Positions 63,813 to 64,000 of a stretch of 64,000 nucleotides of DNA are shown piece by piece. A program made the translations under genes and the position numbers. Source of the DNA: Lysobacteraceae bacterium (lineage in GTDB: Bacteria; Bdellovibrionota; UBA1018; JAGTJX01). The stretch covers positions 45,090 to 109,089 of the forward strand of contig JAGTJX010000001.1 of assembly GCA_023657465.1 (NCBI GenBank). Direction: 5' to 3'. Under the pieces are notes generated by a model. The model did no database searches, was not told the origin of the DNA, and was given only the letters and a program-made list of their open reading frames with translations. Each line of letters opens with the position of its first letter. The first letter of the stretch is position 1.

Positions 63813-63901
63813 CTTTCTATATTAGCTCTTGGCTTCATGCGCGCTCAATAAAAAACTTGGACTAGTAATCCCGACCAAAACCGATTAAAACCAGAATCTG
63901 C

Positions 63902-64000
63902 ATGCAGCCGCACATTCGACTAGATCAAGATTCCCGATATTCACGAGTTCTCTCTTGCGGATCTCCCGAACGAGCAGAGAAAATCGCCGGAAAGTTGACG
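63902..64000 (+). CDS. Nucleoside phosphorylase family, N-terminus only (cut by window edge)
   Basis: This ORF is absent from the track. From the ATG at 63902 the frame is open for 33 codons to the last base: MQPHIRLDQDSRYSRVLSCG then SPERAEKIAGKLT. The pattern PHI-x(10-15)-V-h-x-x-G-x-P-x-R-h-x-x-I-A is the phosphate-binding start of PNP_UDP_1 enzymes (uridine/purine nucleoside phosphorylases; usual form LPGDPxRVxxIA). Here the usual GDP is GSP. It is divergent from sdhC with 89 bases between. Family call moderately sure. Confidence 0.6.
   Translation, partial: MQPHIRLDQDSRYSRVLSCGSPERAEKIAGKLT

Noticed and set aside
1-64000. CRISPR arrays, rRNA genes, IS transposases, toxin-antitoxin pairs
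   Set aside because: No regularly spaced repeats, rRNA-like sequence, transposase motifs or recognisable toxin/antitoxin pair were found on reading the window.

Overview
The window reads as a gene-dense chromosomal segment of a Gram-negative bacterium of moderate GC. Outer-membrane and LPS functions recur (an LptF/G permease, an MsbA-like ABC exporter, GalU, GmhB, the RfaE2 half of HldE, a PagL-like deacylase, a PorV/FadL-like barrel). Other traits are RNase J, a single-subunit-anchor succinate dehydrogenase (SdhCAB), a short archaeal-type prolyl-tRNA synthetase and two NtrC-class regulators. Together these fit a deltaproteobacterial or Bdellovibrionota-type genome better than an enteric one. 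That placement is inference from gene content, not from a marker-gene tree.

Layout. 1-3974 (+): the C-terminal part of a family 5 solute-binding protein, cut by the window edge, then a histidine kinase and a sigma54-activator response regulator. A perfect hairpin at 3980-4003 closes this set. 4012-5600 (-): a small accessory patch with a serine recombinase, a 58-residue ORF and a protein resembling a lone integrase core-binding domain, ending near a tRNA-Pro(GGG) gene. 5851-9748 (-): a secreted protein, a class A acid phosphatase, RNase J and uridine kinase. 9779-12478 (+): RsmE, an RDD membrane protein, RfaE2 and two tandem secreted paralogues. 12483-19581: small membrane proteins, an amidohydrolase, a secreted protein with a phosphoribosyltransferase-like motif, a decayed OPA-type transporter, a HAD hydrolase, and a GCS2-family ligase paired with a membrane protein.

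19649-24372 (-) is a compact housekeeping run read as lptF/G-def-fmt-rpe-hutH. lepB follows on the plus strand. 25211-29536 (-) reads galU, a secreted protein, priA and a CFI-box-like protein. 30811-33678 (+) reads yajQ-rimO-queG. 33654-37824 (-) reads MsbA-like, MFS and a thioredoxin-like protein. gmhB stands alone on plus. 38419-47245 (-) is a nearly gapless operon: two small membrane proteins, proS, pyrF, an M28 peptidase lipoprotein, a SpoU methyltransferase, a frameshifted membrane-glycosyltransferase/solute-binding-protein fusion, recO and greB. It diverges from an NtrY/NtrX-like pair (47309-50943).

50935-59750 holds rmuC, a PagL-like protein, gpmA, three large proteins of unknown function and a GH1 beta-glycosidase. 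59859-63812 (-) holds a charged helical secreted protein and sdhCAB, both with good terminators. At the right edge an ORF missing from the track (63902-64000, +) looks like the N-terminus of a nucleoside phosphorylase.

The observations most worth follow-up are the A9-tract frameshift with its unusual glycosyltransferase/SBP architecture, the recombinase patch beside tRNA-Pro, the PagL-like protein lacking the expected catalytic Glu, the GCS2 ligase/membrane protein pair, and the orphan 508/632/483-residue genes. I see no CRISPR array, rRNA operon, insertion sequence or obvious defence island.
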